The notes under the pieces are model-generated. The model saw nothing but the letters and a program-made list of their open reading frames with translations. It made no database searches and was not told the DNA's origin. Shown one piece after another: positions 26,166-35,433 of a DNA stretch of 64,000 nt. The translations under genes and the position numbers were made by a program. Every line of letters starts with the position of its first letter. Positions within the stretch are counted from its first letter, which is position 1. The stretch covers positions 32,590 to 96,589 of the forward strand of contig DASZTS010000086.1 of assembly GCA_035547915.1 (NCBI GenBank). Direction: 5' to 3'. The DNA comes from DASSFG01 sp035547915 (GTDB lineage: Bacteria > Planctomycetota > Planctomycetia > Pirellulales > JAICIG01).

Positions 26166-27644
26166 ATGAACCAATTCGACGCCGCCTCTTTCGCGGTTAC
26201 CGCTTCTGGCGTCAACCTCGAAGAGTCTGAAGAGCCTCCTAGTTCTTCCCGTCGGCATCCGCACTGGAGAGATGTTCCTCTCGAACTTTGGGAGGACTGG
26301 CGCTGGCAACGCCAGAACGCGATCCGCACCACTTCTCAGCTCGTCGAGCTCCTACCTCATGCTCCTGCCGATGTAACCGCCCTCGAAGCCCTCGAAGCCC
26401 AGTACAAACTGGCGATCCCTCCCTACTATTTCTCGCTGATCGACGTCGACGATCCCCTCGACCCCATCCGGTTGCAGGCGGTCCCCTCGACGGCCGAGAT
26501 GACGAGCGAATCGGGGTTGGAACTCGAGGATCCACTCGAGGAGGACAAAGACTCGCCCGTGCCGGGCCTGACCCATCGCTACCCAGACCGGGTGCTGATG
26601 GTGACCACGCACGTCTGCACGATGTACTGCCGGTTCTGCACCCGTAAGAGGGTGACGATGGACCGCGACGGTTGGGACGGCCCCAGCCACAACGACCAGC
26701 GAATGGTGCAGTACCTCCGCGAGCATAAGGAAGTTCACGATGTGATTGTGTCGGGCGGCGATCCGCTGACGCTGCCGATGGCCAAGCTCCGCTGGTTCGT
26801 CAACGAGCTGGCTGCCATCGAGCACCTCGATGTCATCCGGATCGGCACGCGCGTGCCTGTCACACTGCCCCAACGGCTGTTCGACCCCGATCTGGTCGAT
26901 CTGTTACGAAGAGCGGGCAAAATCTGGATTCAAACGCACTTTAACCATCCCCGTGAGATCACGCCCGAGGCGGAGCGGGCCTGCCGCGCCTTGGTCAACG
27001 CGGGAATGCCCGTGAGCAACCACGCGGTGCTGCTCAAGGGTGTGAACGACTCGGTCCCCGTGATGCGCGACCTGGTTCGCAATCTTTTGCGGATCAAGGT
27101 TCGCCCCTACTACCTGTTCCATTGCGATCCGGTGGTGGGTGCCGGTCACTTCCGCACCTCGGTGTGGAAGGGGCTGGAGATCATCGAGGGCTTGCGAGGC
27201 CACGTCTCCGGTCTGGGCGTGCCGACCTACGTGGTCGACGGCCTGCACGGGGCGGGCAAGATTCCGCTGATGCCGAACTACCTCGTTTCGGCCAGCGAGA
27301 ACGCGGTGATCTTGCGCAACTACGAGGGCCTGCTCTTCCGCTACGCGCCCGAAGACAAGGACGGCGGTGAGCAGAGCCACTACTCGTCGATGGGCGTCAG
27401 CGGGCTGCTCGGCGGCCAAGGCACCGCCTTGGTCCCGGTCGGCAACCGCCGCATGGCCCGCCGCGAGGAACACGCGCAGGAGCCGGGTGAGGCTAGTCAT
27501 GTCAACGGGAATGGCCATGCCAACGGCAATGGCCACTCGAATGGCAACGGCCACGCCAAGAATGGTCATGCCCGAGCCAATGGCAATGGCAACGGCCATG
27601 AACAGCCGTTCGCGGGTTTGCCGATCGTCGATCGGCTCTCGTAG
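26166..27644 (+). CDS. kamA: L-lysine 2,3-aminomutase (radical SAM) with Asn-Gly-His tail
   Basis: 492 residues. The radical-SAM motif is CTMYCRFC (Cys151, Cys155, Cys158). KamA-specific residues are kept: the HCD Asp and the VVDGLHGAGK Asp that bind the lysine amino group in KamA, and PLP-binding Lys365 in GAGKIPLMPNY. It should interconvert L-alpha- and L-beta-lysine using SAM, a 4Fe-4S cluster and PLP. The catalytic part ends near residue 415. The last 75 residues are odd: a low-complexity run of NGNGHA/NGNGHS units with eight or more His, absent from the clostridial enzyme, possibly a metal-binding tail. EpmB-type function is less likely at this length. GAGGAGGG lies upstream of the start, and a strong terminator follows. 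Confidence 0.94.
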   Translation: MNQFDAASFAVTASGVNLEESEEPPSSSRRHPHWRDVPLELWEDWRWQRQNAIRTTSQLVELLPHAPADVTALEALEAQYKLAIPPYYFSLIDVDDPLDPIRLQAVPSTAEMTSESGLELEDPLEEDKDSPVPGLTHRYPDRVLMVTTHVCTMYCRFCTRKRVTMDRDGWDGPSHNDQRMVQYLREHKEVHDVIVSGGDPLTLPMAKLRWFVNELAAIEHLDVIRIGTRVPVTLPQRLFDPDLVDLLRRAGKIWIQTHFNHPREITPEAERACRALVNAGMPVSNHAVLLKGVNDSVPVMRDLVRNLLRIKVRPYYLFHCDPVVGAGHFRTSVWKGLEIIEGLRGHVSGLGVPTYVVDGLHGAGKIPLMPNYLVSASENAVILRNYEGLLFRYAPEDKDGGEQSHYSSMGVSGLLGGQGTALVPVGNRRMARREEHAQEPGEASHVNGNGHANGNGHSNGNGHAKNGHARANGNGNGHEQPFAGLPIVDRLS

Positions 27645-27672
27645 GCCTGACTGGTAGAGAGCAACGAAAACG

Positions 27673-27706
27673 CCGCGGGCCGGATTCCTCCGGCCCGCGG
27701 TTTTTT
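27673..27706 (+). terminator. Rho-independent terminator after kamA
   Basis: CCGCGGGCCGG (27673-27683) pairs perfectly with CCGGCCCGCGG (27690-27700) across a 6-base loop, followed by six T residues. It lies 29 bp after the kamA stop. It is the clearest intrinsic terminator in the window. Confidence 0.93.
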
Positions 27707-27754
27707 ATGTCGACCCGCAGTCGGTCGTGAGGCGGGACTTCAACCCGCGATGGC

Positions 27755-30700
27755 TCAGTTCAGCAGATCGGTCGACTTGCGATTGGTGTGGTCGTGGGAA
27801 TAGGTGTCCCAGAACCAGTCGAGTCCCGTGCCGGCATTGAGTGTGTTGGCGCTCGACTTGTTGTACTGCGCCACCGTCAAGCTGGGACGGATCAGGGCGG
27901 CGATTTGTTGTGCCGTCAGGCCGTGATTGAGCAACGCCAGGTCGCTGATCCACTCGTTGAGCACCTGCTCGAGCGCCGCGCTGTTTTGCGCCACACTGCC
28001 ATCGATCAGGATGTTGTTGCCGTTGCCGGCCTGGATGTTGTCGTGCCCGAGGCCGCCCACGATCAGGTTGTCGCCATTGCCGGCCGTGACATTGCTGTTT
28101 CCCGTGCCGGTGACGATGACGTTGTTGCCGTTGCCCACGTGAACGTTGTCGTTTCCGTTGCCCGTGGTGATGTTGTTGTTTCCGTTACCCGTCGTGATGT
28201 TATCGTTCCCGTTGCCTAACACGACGACGTTGCTTCCGTTGCCGAGTTGAACGTTATCGTTGCCGTTGCCAGCCGTAACGTTGTTGTCGCCGTTGCCGGC
28301 CTGGATGTTGTCATTGCCGTTGCCCAGCGTGACGGTGTCGTTACCCGCCACGATCCCTGCGGGGGGCGCGACCGTGCCGAGTTGCACGTTGTCGTTGCCA
28401 TTGCCAGCGGTGACGCTGTCGCTGCCATAGCCGGCCTGAACATTATCATTGCCGGCGCCAAGCACGACTACGTTGTTGCCGTTGCCGGCCTGGACGTTGT
28501 CGTTGCCGTTGCCGGCGGTCAGGCTGTCGTTGCCGGCACCGAATTGGATATTGTCGTTGCCGTTCCCCTCGCTCACAGACGTGGCGATGGTCAACGTACT
28601 GGCGAGGCTGATGTTGTCGTTGCCATTGAAGCCGACCACATAGATCGTGCTGAAGGCTTGCGTGAAGGTCGTGTTCACGTTGGCACCGTTGAGCTGGGCT
28701 TGCACATGGATGCCCGTGCTGCCGGTACTGCTCGTTCCGACGGGAGTGATACTCACGTTATCGTTGGTGTTGCCGCCGATCAGATAGAGCGCGTTGCCCA
28801 CGATGGCGGTTCCCGCACCGACGGCAATTTCCGGCGCGGCGCCCTTGGTCGTGCTCACGGTGTTGTTGTTGCCGTCGCCGCTGTAACTGACGACCCATTG
28901 ATAGGTGCCCGCGGTGGTCGGCACGGCGCTGCCCGTGGTCGTTCCGCTGATCGTGCTGTAACTGCCGTTCCCGGCCACGTTGACCGTGTCGGTATAGACG
29001 CTCACGTTGCTCGGGTTGTAGAGCGTGAAGGTGATCGTGCCCGTTTCAAAGTACCCGCCGCCCAGCGTGGCCGAGGCGGTCAACGGCGTATTCGTGCCGA
29101 CCACGACCGGGGCACCTGCGTTGGGACTGATCGTGGGGTTCGACTTACTGACCACGGTCTGCTCGCCCGTGCCTCCCTGGTCGGAGGCACTATTGTTGCT
29201 CGCATCGCCTACATAGGTGACGTGCCAAGTATAGGTACCCACTACCGTGCCCGTGGTGGGGAGCGTGTCGCTCGCCGAATAAGTGGTGTCCCCGCTCAAC
29301 GGGTCGCTTTGTGTGTACGAGAAGCCGTTCGGACCCGACAGCGTAAAGACTAGGTCACCGGTCGCGCCAAAACCGTTGGCAAACAGCGCCGAGTCGCTCA
29401 GAGTCGGCGCGGTTGTGCCCAGTGTCACGGCTGCGCTGGCCGTCGAGATGATCGTCGGGCTGGCCAGACCGACCTGGGCCGAGCTCGTCACGACCGCAGT
29501 CGGGGAAAATGCTACTCCGGTCAGTTCCGAAGGATCGGTCGTCGGATTGGTCGCGAGCGTGGTGATCGCGTCCGTGGTATCGAGGAAATTGCTCGGGATC
29601 GTGCGGGTTTCCGGATCGGTCACCTCGAACAGGTTTCCACCCGGGTGGGGTTGGTAATCCGTGCCGAAGCCGCTCGTCGCGAAGAGCTGCACCTGACCGT
29701 CGACGATGCGGCCAGTCAGCCCCTTGGCGCCGCCCTCCTTGGTGTCGTCAGCATTCGGGTTGGGCGAGAACGGCGCCGGGTCGTTCGTATTGAAGCTGGC
29801 CGTGGGTGTCACGGTGCCGTCGCTATTGACCGTGTAAACGCTATCCTTGAATACGCCGGTCTGGTCGATGTAATAGCTGAATTGCCAGCCGAGGGCTGTG
29901 CCTTCGTAATCGTAGCGGGCGATGCCCATCTCACCGTCCGCGACATAGCATACATTGACGCCGTTGATGCTGTTGGGGTTGGTCGGCAGGTCGGCCATCC
30001 AGAAGCTGAACGCCGTCAACGTCGCGCCGTCGTTGTTGACGTCCAACGGAAGGCTCTGCGGGAGTTCGATGAACAGCGTCTGCGTCGTCGGCGTCGTCGA
30101 CAAGCCGGTGCCGACCTGGTAGATGCCCGCGGCTGCGACACTCGTGCTGCGGTTGCTTTCGTAGAGCTGGCCGTTGAAGATTTCGACGTCTTGCGGGTCT
30201 TTCGGACCGGGGGCGGCGGTGACTTGCGTCGACGTGGTGGAGTCGTACGTCGCGTAGTGGACATAGTCGGTGGTGTCGGTGGCCTGGCCAGCGGTCCAGA
30301 ATTCCATGCCGTCGCTGCTGACGGCGCCGCGGATATTATCGCCGTTGTAGGCGTTGGCGATGTTGGTGCTGGTGTCGACGTTGCCGTTGCCGTCGATCCG
30401 GGCGATGTTGCGCGGGATGACGGAGGGATCCGATTTGGTTTGTTGTGGCGCCCAGGCGCTGACCGTGTCGTCGTAGCCGGCGGTGATCAGATATTGCCCG
30501 TTGGTCGACAGGGTCAGTTCCCCTTCAGACTCGGAGTAACTGGCGTTGGTGAATGCTTCGGGGCCGCCGGGGACGGCGACCGTGGGCAGGCTCGTGGTGT
30601 ACAGGGGCGCGCTCTGGTTGGCGGCGCCGATGACATACTGGTCGATGAAGTCGGCCGACGGGGAGTCGGTCAGCCCGTCGAGGTTCTCATCGCCGACCAC

Positions 30701-33700
30701 ATTCTGGTTCATGGGATCGCTGGAATCGATCCGCTCGACCGCGACGGTCAGGGGCGTGACCGCAACGGCGACGTTATATGGACCGGTCTGGCTGTAGGTG
30801 TGCGAGCCGATGACGCTGAATACTTGTGTGCCGGAGTTATACGTGATCGTCGCCGCCGACGTGGTGCCGTCGCCCCAATTGATCGTGGACGTAAACTGCG
30901 TCGTCGGATCGGAGATGTTCAGTGCGGTGAGGTTTGCCACGAGCCCGGGATCGGTGAAGGTGGCCACCGTCTGGTTGTTGACGGATGTGCCCGCGACCGC
31001 GTTGATCGCGGGCCCGGCAGTCACCTGCAAGGGTGCATACGCCACGCGAGCCGTCGGGTTGACGGTGGCGACCTGGTTGTTCGGGTCCGTGATCGTCACA
31101 GTGATCGGATAATTGCCGGCCGTCGCGTAGGTGTGCGTTCCGGTCACGCTGAACGTGTAGACGGCGACCGTCTGGCCGAAGATGTTGCCTTGGTTGATTT
31201 CGCTGACGAAGGCAACGGTTCCGCTGGTGGTCGTGCCGTCACCCCAGTTGACCGACGCGGAGAAGCCCGCGGGATTGGTAATGGTGCCGTCGGAGAACGT
31301 AGACACGACGCCGGTAAACGATTGGCCGGCCGCGGGACTTACATCCACGCCAGTCGCCTGAGGCGCATCGATGGTGTAGGAGATCGGGTTGTCGGTCGGA
31401 TCGCCGACGACCTGGCTCATGCTGGAGCCGCTGGGAACGAATCCGTCGGCGCTGGCTGCGGCGTCCGGCGTGTACTGCGCGGTGATATCATCGTGAACGC
31501 CGGGTGAGAGCGTACTGAGCGTGATGCTTGCGGTGCCGACACTCGTCGACCCAACCTGCGTAACGATCTGCGTCGTGCCAAGTCGCGTGGCGCCGTCGTA
31601 GAAGGTGACGGTGCCGGTGGGGAACTGAGCGCCGCTGGCAGGCGTCACGGTGGCGGTGATAGTGACCGGCTGGCCTGGAATCTGCGCGCCAGCAGGGCTG
31701 GCGGTTATCGTCGTCGTGGTGGTTATGGAATTGCCATAAAAGATCAGGTTGCCGAAGCGCCAATTACCCGAGCTGTTGTTGTACGGAATGATGTTGTCCG
31801 CGGTGCTGGTGGCGCTGGCATAAGGAGTGGAGGGGCTCACGCTCTCGAGAGTGCCTGTGGAATCGTATGCGGAGACCAGCCGAATGCCGAGGTCCGGGTT
31901 GTTGTTGGCCGCCGCGACACCACTGAGATTGATATAGATCGTCGGATTGACCGGGCTCAGGCCGGCGTTGTTGTAATCGTTCGAGGTGGCGATGAACGTG
32001 CCGGTGGGGCTCGGTCCCTGGTAATTCACCCACCCGCTCCCCGTGTTGTACTGCACCTGCAAGTCGCGAATACCCTGGGTCGTCGAGTACCAATCGAAGG
32101 CGAAGACGATGTTGCTGTAGCCGACCGTGCTCGTGTCGAGCTCGATCCCTTGCGAGTACTGCGGCGCGGCTTGAGCCCAGCCGTTGTTCGGAGTCCCGCG
32201 GATACGCCACAGGTTCTCGGTGAAGGCCGTGTTCGCCGTGCCCGCCGTACCGAGCACGTCGTCGCCGGCCGTATTGCCCGTGCCGCTGCCGTTGGTGTAG
32301 TTGTTGGTCATGCCCAGCGTCGTCGCCGTGCCGGAGCCAAACGTCGGAGCCGGGCTGTTGTCGGGCGCCCCGGCGGTGGTGGGGAAGGTCCAGGCTGTGA
32401 TGATATTGGCCGCGGCCGTGCTGAAACCGGCGGCCGGCGTATAGCTGGTGCCGATGCCGTTGGTAGCGAACGCTTCAAAGGTGTAGCCGGTCGACCCCGA
32501 GAGGCCCATGACCGGCACGGTGAAGACGCCCGTCGTACCCGTAGCGTCTACTTCCGTGACGCCAGTGCCGCCGATCTGTGGATTGCCGTTGACGGAGGTC
32601 AGGGCATAGACCACGCCGCGCTTGGTGATGGCCGAACCGTCGTCCGACGCGACGTTGGCGCCCAGCGTCGCCGAATTGCCCGTTACGGCTGCAACCGTGG
32701 GCGAGTTGATTTTGGGAGGGGCCAAGGTCGTAAAGCTGGTAGCGGTCGTGTAGGTGGTGCCCGAGCTGTTGGTGGCGAAGGCTTCGAAGGTGTAGCCCGC
32801 GCCGGCTGACAAGCCGTTCGCGGAGACCGTGAACGCACCGCTGTCGACGGGGCTGGCGGTGTCTATTTCCGTCACTCCGGTGCCGCCGATCTGCGGATTG
32901 CTGTTGACCGAGGTGAGGGCATAAACGACGCCCGATTTGGTAACCGTCGCCCCGCCGTCGGATTCGACGGTTCCTCCCAGCGTGGCACTGTTGCTGGCCA
33001 CGCCGTTCACCGTCGGAGTGTCGATGCTGGGTGGGTTGGCACTCTGCGTCGTGAAGGTACTCACATTGCTATAGCTCGTACCGGCCGCGCTGGTCGCATA
33101 GGCCGCGAACGAATACTGGGACGTCCCCTGAAGGCCCATAGCGTTGACCGTAAACGGCGAGAAGACCGCCGTTCCGCTGCCGGCGACTTGTGTCACGCCG
33201 GGGCCGCCGATCGTCGGGGTGCCGTTGACGGAGGTCAGCGAATACACGACGCCGTAACCCGTCACGGGCTGACTGCCAGTGGCCGTGACAGTGCCGCCGA
33301 GCGTGGCCGAGCCGATCCCGATGTTGGCGCTTGTCGGACTGGCCGCGGTCGGGACAGTCGACACAGCGGGCACGAAATCGAGCCCCTTGAGCGTACTGGT
33401 ACCGGTCGCCGTGTAGAGCGTCACGTTGTTGGACGTATTGATTGAAACGGCCGTGTTGTAGCCGGCCGTGTCGGTGAGTCGCACAAGGCTGTTGTCTGCC
33501 AGTTGGGCCGTCGTCACGACGTACAAGAAAGCGCCGTTGCCTCCATCGTTGGCAGCAATCATCGCCGTGGCGTTTCCCGCCAAGGAGAAACTGCCGTTGG
33601 AGACCCAATTTCCGCTCACGAGCGAGTATTTGTTGATCGTGGCGGCGCCGGACTTTGTCGTATTCTGATCCAACGTGTAGAGGATGTCGTAGCTTGACCC

Positions 33701-34462
33701 GTGCTGCCCCGACTGGATCAGGTAAAAGTCCTGGATGCTTCCATCCGTTGGCACCCCGGGCAATCCGCTGAGGATCGTCGCCGTGGGGCTCGACACCGTC
33801 GAAACGCCAGCCGGAGTTTTGGTGGAACTGACATAGACCGTGCCCCCAAAACTTCGGGCATCCAGAATATTTGTGGTGAGGCTCGCGCTGGTCGCTCCGT
33901 TTGTGTAGAGCCCGCCCTTATCCGTGATGAAAAAATTCGAGTCGTTGAGACTCGTGGCCGAGCGGGCCTGATTGGTAGACGTTCCCGTGTACGTCGTCTG
34001 CAGCGTGAAGTCGCTGTCAGTATCCAGCGTGCCGACCGCACGGTCGCTCGCCGGATCGAGAGCCGTGACGGTCGCTAGATCACTGTCCGTCGAATCTGTC
34101 GTGTTGTAAGCGGCGAACGTCAGCAGCGTCCTGTCATTCGAATCAGACAAGAAACCGCTCGTGCCCGAGTCGCTGAAGCGCATCGCATTGGCGCCGCTTG
34201 CAGAGATACCGATCGTCTGGACGGAATTTGCTTGATTTGCCGTAGACGGACTCAACTCCAAGATCGATCCGGTGGTGTTGTTCGAGGCGGCAGCCAAATC
34301 CAACACGGCGATGTTGCCCGCCGTGAAGTTCGCGAACACGAGCCGTTCCTCCAGCCGTTCCCAGCTCGCCTGCCATTTCGATCGGAGCTGGTCACGTCGG
34401 CTTGGTGCGGGCAAGGAATTCCGTTTGTTGCGGCGGGTGCGGAGCCGGGCGGGAATGGGCAT
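27755..34462 (-). CDS. Giant secreted repeat protein (FN3-like, PKD, Ig-like, Asn-rich RTX-like repeats)
   Basis: 2235 residues. The N-terminus is basic (RLRTRRNKRN) with SWERLEERLVFANFTAG, the LEERLV-type motif found at the start of many large planctomycete exported proteins. In order: an N-terminal beta-rich region (to about 360); three FN3-like repeats of about 100 residues sharing GVVYALTSVNGNPQIGGTGV (360-680); a lectin-like or jelly-roll segment; an Ig-like Big_5 domain (GTVTFYDGATRLGTT); two PKD domains (NWGDGTT...GTHTYATAGNYP); a propeller-like region (1250-1550); two more Ig-like domains; then about 24 nonapeptides such as AGNGNDNVQ (1960-2150); and a C-terminal SVAQNSAALEQVLNEW...TGLDWFWDTY segment. 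The nonapeptides fit the RTX register (GGxGxDxUx) with Asn at positions 3, 5 and 7. A cell-surface or adhesion role, calcium-binding, is inferred. Confidence 0.9.
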   Translation of the reverse strand: MPIPARLRTRRNKRNSLPAPSRRDQLRSKWQASWERLEERLVFANFTAGNIAVLDLAAASNNTTGSILELSPSTANQANSVQTIGISASGANAMRFSDSGTSGFLSDSNDRTLLTFAAYNTTDSTDSDLATVTALDPASDRAVGTLDTDSDFTLQTTYTGTSTNQARSATSLNDSNFFITDKGGLYTNGATSASLTTNILDARSFGGTVYVSSTKTPAGVSTVSSPTATILSGLPGVPTDGSIQDFYLIQSGQHGSSYDILYTLDQNTTKSGAATINKYSLVSGNWVSNGSFSLAGNATAMIAANDGGNGAFLYVVTTAQLADNSLVRLTDTAGYNTAVSINTSNNVTLYTATGTSTLKGLDFVPAVSTVPTAASPTSANIGIGSATLGGTVTATGSQPVTGYGVVYSLTSVNGTPTIGGPGVTQVAGSGTAVFSPFTVNAMGLQGTSQYSFAAYATSAAGTSYSNVSTFTTQSANPPSIDTPTVNGVASNSATLGGTVESDGGATVTKSGVVYALTSVNSNPQIGGTGVTEIDTASPVDSGAFTVSANGLSAGAGYTFEAFATNSSGTTYTTATSFTTLAPPKINSPTVAAVTGNSATLGANVASDDGSAITKRGVVYALTSVNGNPQIGGTGVTEVDATGTTGVFTVPVMGLSGSTGYTFEAFATNGIGTSYTPAAGFSTAAANIITAWTFPTTAGAPDNSPAPTFGSGTATTLGMTNNYTNGSGTGNTAGDDVLGTAGTANTAFTENLWRIRGTPNNGWAQAAPQYSQGIELDTSTVGYSNIVFAFDWYSTTQGIRDLQVQYNTGSGWVNYQGPSPTGTFIATSNDYNNAGLSPVNPTIYINLSGVAAANNNPDLGIRLVSAYDSTGTLESVSPSTPYASATSTADNIIPYNNSSGNWRFGNLIFYGNSITTTTTITASPAGAQIPGQPVTITATVTPASGAQFPTGTVTFYDGATRLGTTQIVTQVGSTSVGTASITLSTLSPGVHDDITAQYTPDAAASADGFVPSGSSMSQVVGDPTDNPISYTIDAPQATGVDVSPAAGQSFTGVVSTFSDGTITNPAGFSASVNWGDGTTTSGTVAFVSEINQGNIFGQTVAVYTFSVTGTHTYATAGNYPITVTITDPNNQVATVNPTARVAYAPLQVTAGPAINAVAGTSVNNQTVATFTDPGLVANLTALNISDPTTQFTSTINWGDGTTSAATITYNSGTQVFSVIGSHTYSQTGPYNVAVAVTPLTVAVERIDSSDPMNQNVVGDENLDGLTDSPSADFIDQYVIGAANQSAPLYTTSLPTVAVPGGPEAFTNASYSESEGELTLSTNGQYLITAGYDDTVSAWAPQQTKSDPSVIPRNIARIDGNGNVDTSTNIANAYNGDNIRGAVSSDGMEFWTAGQATDTTDYVHYATYDSTTSTQVTAAPGPKDPQDVEIFNGQLYESNRSTSVAAAGIYQVGTGLSTTPTTQTLFIELPQSLPLDVNNDGATLTAFSFWMADLPTNPNSINGVNVCYVADGEMGIARYDYEGTALGWQFSYYIDQTGVFKDSVYTVNSDGTVTPTASFNTNDPAPFSPNPNADDTKEGGAKGLTGRIVDGQVQLFATSGFGTDYQPHPGGNLFEVTDPETRTIPSNFLDTTDAITTLATNPTTDPSELTGVAFSPTAVVTSSAQVGLASPTIISTASAAVTLGTTAPTLSDSALFANGFGATGDLVFTLSGPNGFSYTQSDPLSGDTTYSASDTLPTTGTVVGTYTWHVTYVGDASNNSASDQGGTGEQTVVSKSNPTISPNAGAPVVVGTNTPLTASATLGGGYFETGTITFTLYNPSNVSVYTDTVNVAGNGSYSTISGTTTGSAVPTTAGTYQWVVSYSGDGNNNTVSTTKGAAPEIAVGAGTAIVGNALYLIGGNTNDNVSITPVGTSSTGSTGIHVQAQLNGANVNTTFTQAFSTIYVVGFNGNDNISLASTLTIATSVSEGNGNDNIQFGAGNDSLTAGNGNDNVQAGNGNNVVVLGAGNDNVQAGYGSDSVTAGNGNDNVQLGTVAPPAGIVAGNDTVTLGNGNDNIQAGNGDNNVTAGNGNDNVQLGNGSNVVVLGNGNDNITTGNGNNNITTGNGNDNVHVGNGNNVIVTGTGNSNVTAGNGDNLIVGGLGHDNIQAGNGNNILIDGSVAQNSAALEQVLNEWISDLALLNHGLTAQQIAALIRPSLTVAQYNKSSANTLNAGTGLDWFWDTYSHDHTNRKSTDLLN
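28000..28570 (-). repeat. 27-bp tandem repeats coding for GNGNDN nonapeptides
   Basis: Within the giant gene, about two dozen degenerate units whose plus strand reads TTGCCGTTGCC...TGGATGTTGTCG. Each encodes a nine-residue unit (A/L)GNGNDN(V/I)x. Unit boundaries keep the reading frame. The repeat could vary in copy number between strains by recombination or slippage. Confidence 0.85.
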
Positions 34463-34617
34463 CGTGTCGTTCTCGCTGTGCGTGGGAATTGGCGTATGGG
34501 CAACGTTGCTGTTCGTCGAACGCGTGTCGCTGCGGCAAGCGGTCGTCGCCTACCGATGGGGGGCGAATCTAGCCATCCTTCGTGCGGAGCATGTGTGCAA
34601 AACGTGAGGAGTTCGTT

Positions 34618-34717
34618 AGAGCGGCTGACAACCCCTGCAAGCCGGGGCGCAGCGGGAAAAAAATCGGCCGTGAAGCGCCGCTTTTCGTAAGCCCAGGCCG
34701 GTTTTGTCGGTTGCTCT
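34618..34717. repeat. AGAGC palindromic element, copy D
   Basis: A 100-bp copy in the same orientation as copy B: AGAGCGGCTGACAA at the left, GTCGGTTGCTCT at the right, and a central AAAATCGGCCGTGAAGCGCC hairpin. It begins 155 bp upstream of the giant protein gene start and is followed after two bases by a second, different palindromic element. Confidence 0.87.
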
Positions 34718-34719
34718 TA

Positions 34720-34789
34720 AGAGCCTGTCCGAGAACCGATGTGACGACAGGAATGATTCGACTCGCCGGCAGGTTTTCGGATCGGCTCT
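34720..34789. repeat. Second type of AGAGC-ended inverted-repeat element
   Basis: A 70-bp sequence with terminal inverted repeats AGAGCCTGTCCGAGAACC and, on the other strand, AGAGCCGATCCGAAAACC (15 of 18 identical). It directly abuts copy D. The ends resemble those of the 100-bp family (AGAGC, then CGA and AAAACC) but the interior differs, so it may be a related short element. Confidence 0.65.
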
Positions 34790-35433
34790 AAATCACCTTT
34801 GTCGTTCGGCGCGGTGACGACTCTCCGCGAAACTCATGAGCCGAACCGCATCGGCTGACAACCAACCGCATCTAACGGCGCCGCGCGGGCGATGCCTACT
34901 CGCCCGCAGAAACGGTTGACACCGCTGCGGCACGACTGCCGATCAAGGTCTGCTTGTTCCGCGCAGTCGATCGGGACGGCGCGAAGAGTTTTCTTTGCAA
35001 CTTGCGTAGTCGCAGCAGAGAGATCTTCATAACTCGACGAGATGACTGTGCGCTTCTACACGGCGCAACGTTCATACAATCGAATTATTTCTGTTAAATT
35101 TCTCACGCAAAGATAACTCAATCTGAGCATGCGTTAACTATCTTTCTTAATAGAGGCAGGGCGTCGCCGACGTGACTGATGACGGAGGTCTGCATGTTGG
35201 CGACGTGCACGACGCAAGTTTTTCTCACAGCGCCGTAAGCGGTCGAATGACACGTTTTGGAAGTTGCCGGCAAGCCGGTCGAGCGAGCAGGGTCCTACCC
35301 GCCCGTTACGAATGGCGCGTCGTCGAATCCTCGACGGTTGCCTTCCCGCAATCGCCGGGCGAGTTCTCGTCGTCCGGTGCTTATCGGCCGCGCGTGGCGC
35401 GGTCTCCTTCCCCACCACCCCCGAGGCTCGAAG

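Larger units (their letters stand above)
34463..35433. other. 970-bp divergent intergenic region with two palindromic elements
   Basis: The region lies between the giant protein gene and the PHP-glycosyltransferase gene. It holds palindromic element copy D (34618-34717), a second 70-bp element (34720-34789), and a notably AT-rich stretch (about 35030-35160). In the last, AAAGATA (35109-35115) and TATCTTT (35139-35145) form an inverted repeat. No reliable ORF is seen. The AT-rich stretch is the probable promoter zone for one or both flanking genes. Confidence 0.5.

Noticed and set aside
28000..28570. Possible CRISPR array because of regular short repeats
   Set aside because: Units are contiguous 27-bp in-frame coding repeats with no spacers, inside a clear protein gene.
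28247..31507. Long antisense ORFs (368 and 620 codons) opposite the giant surface protein gene
   Set aside because: Composition is Val/Arg/Gly-rich with repeated DVVVAVA strings, the complement of the Asn/Thr-rich repeats; the sense strand has recognisable domains.
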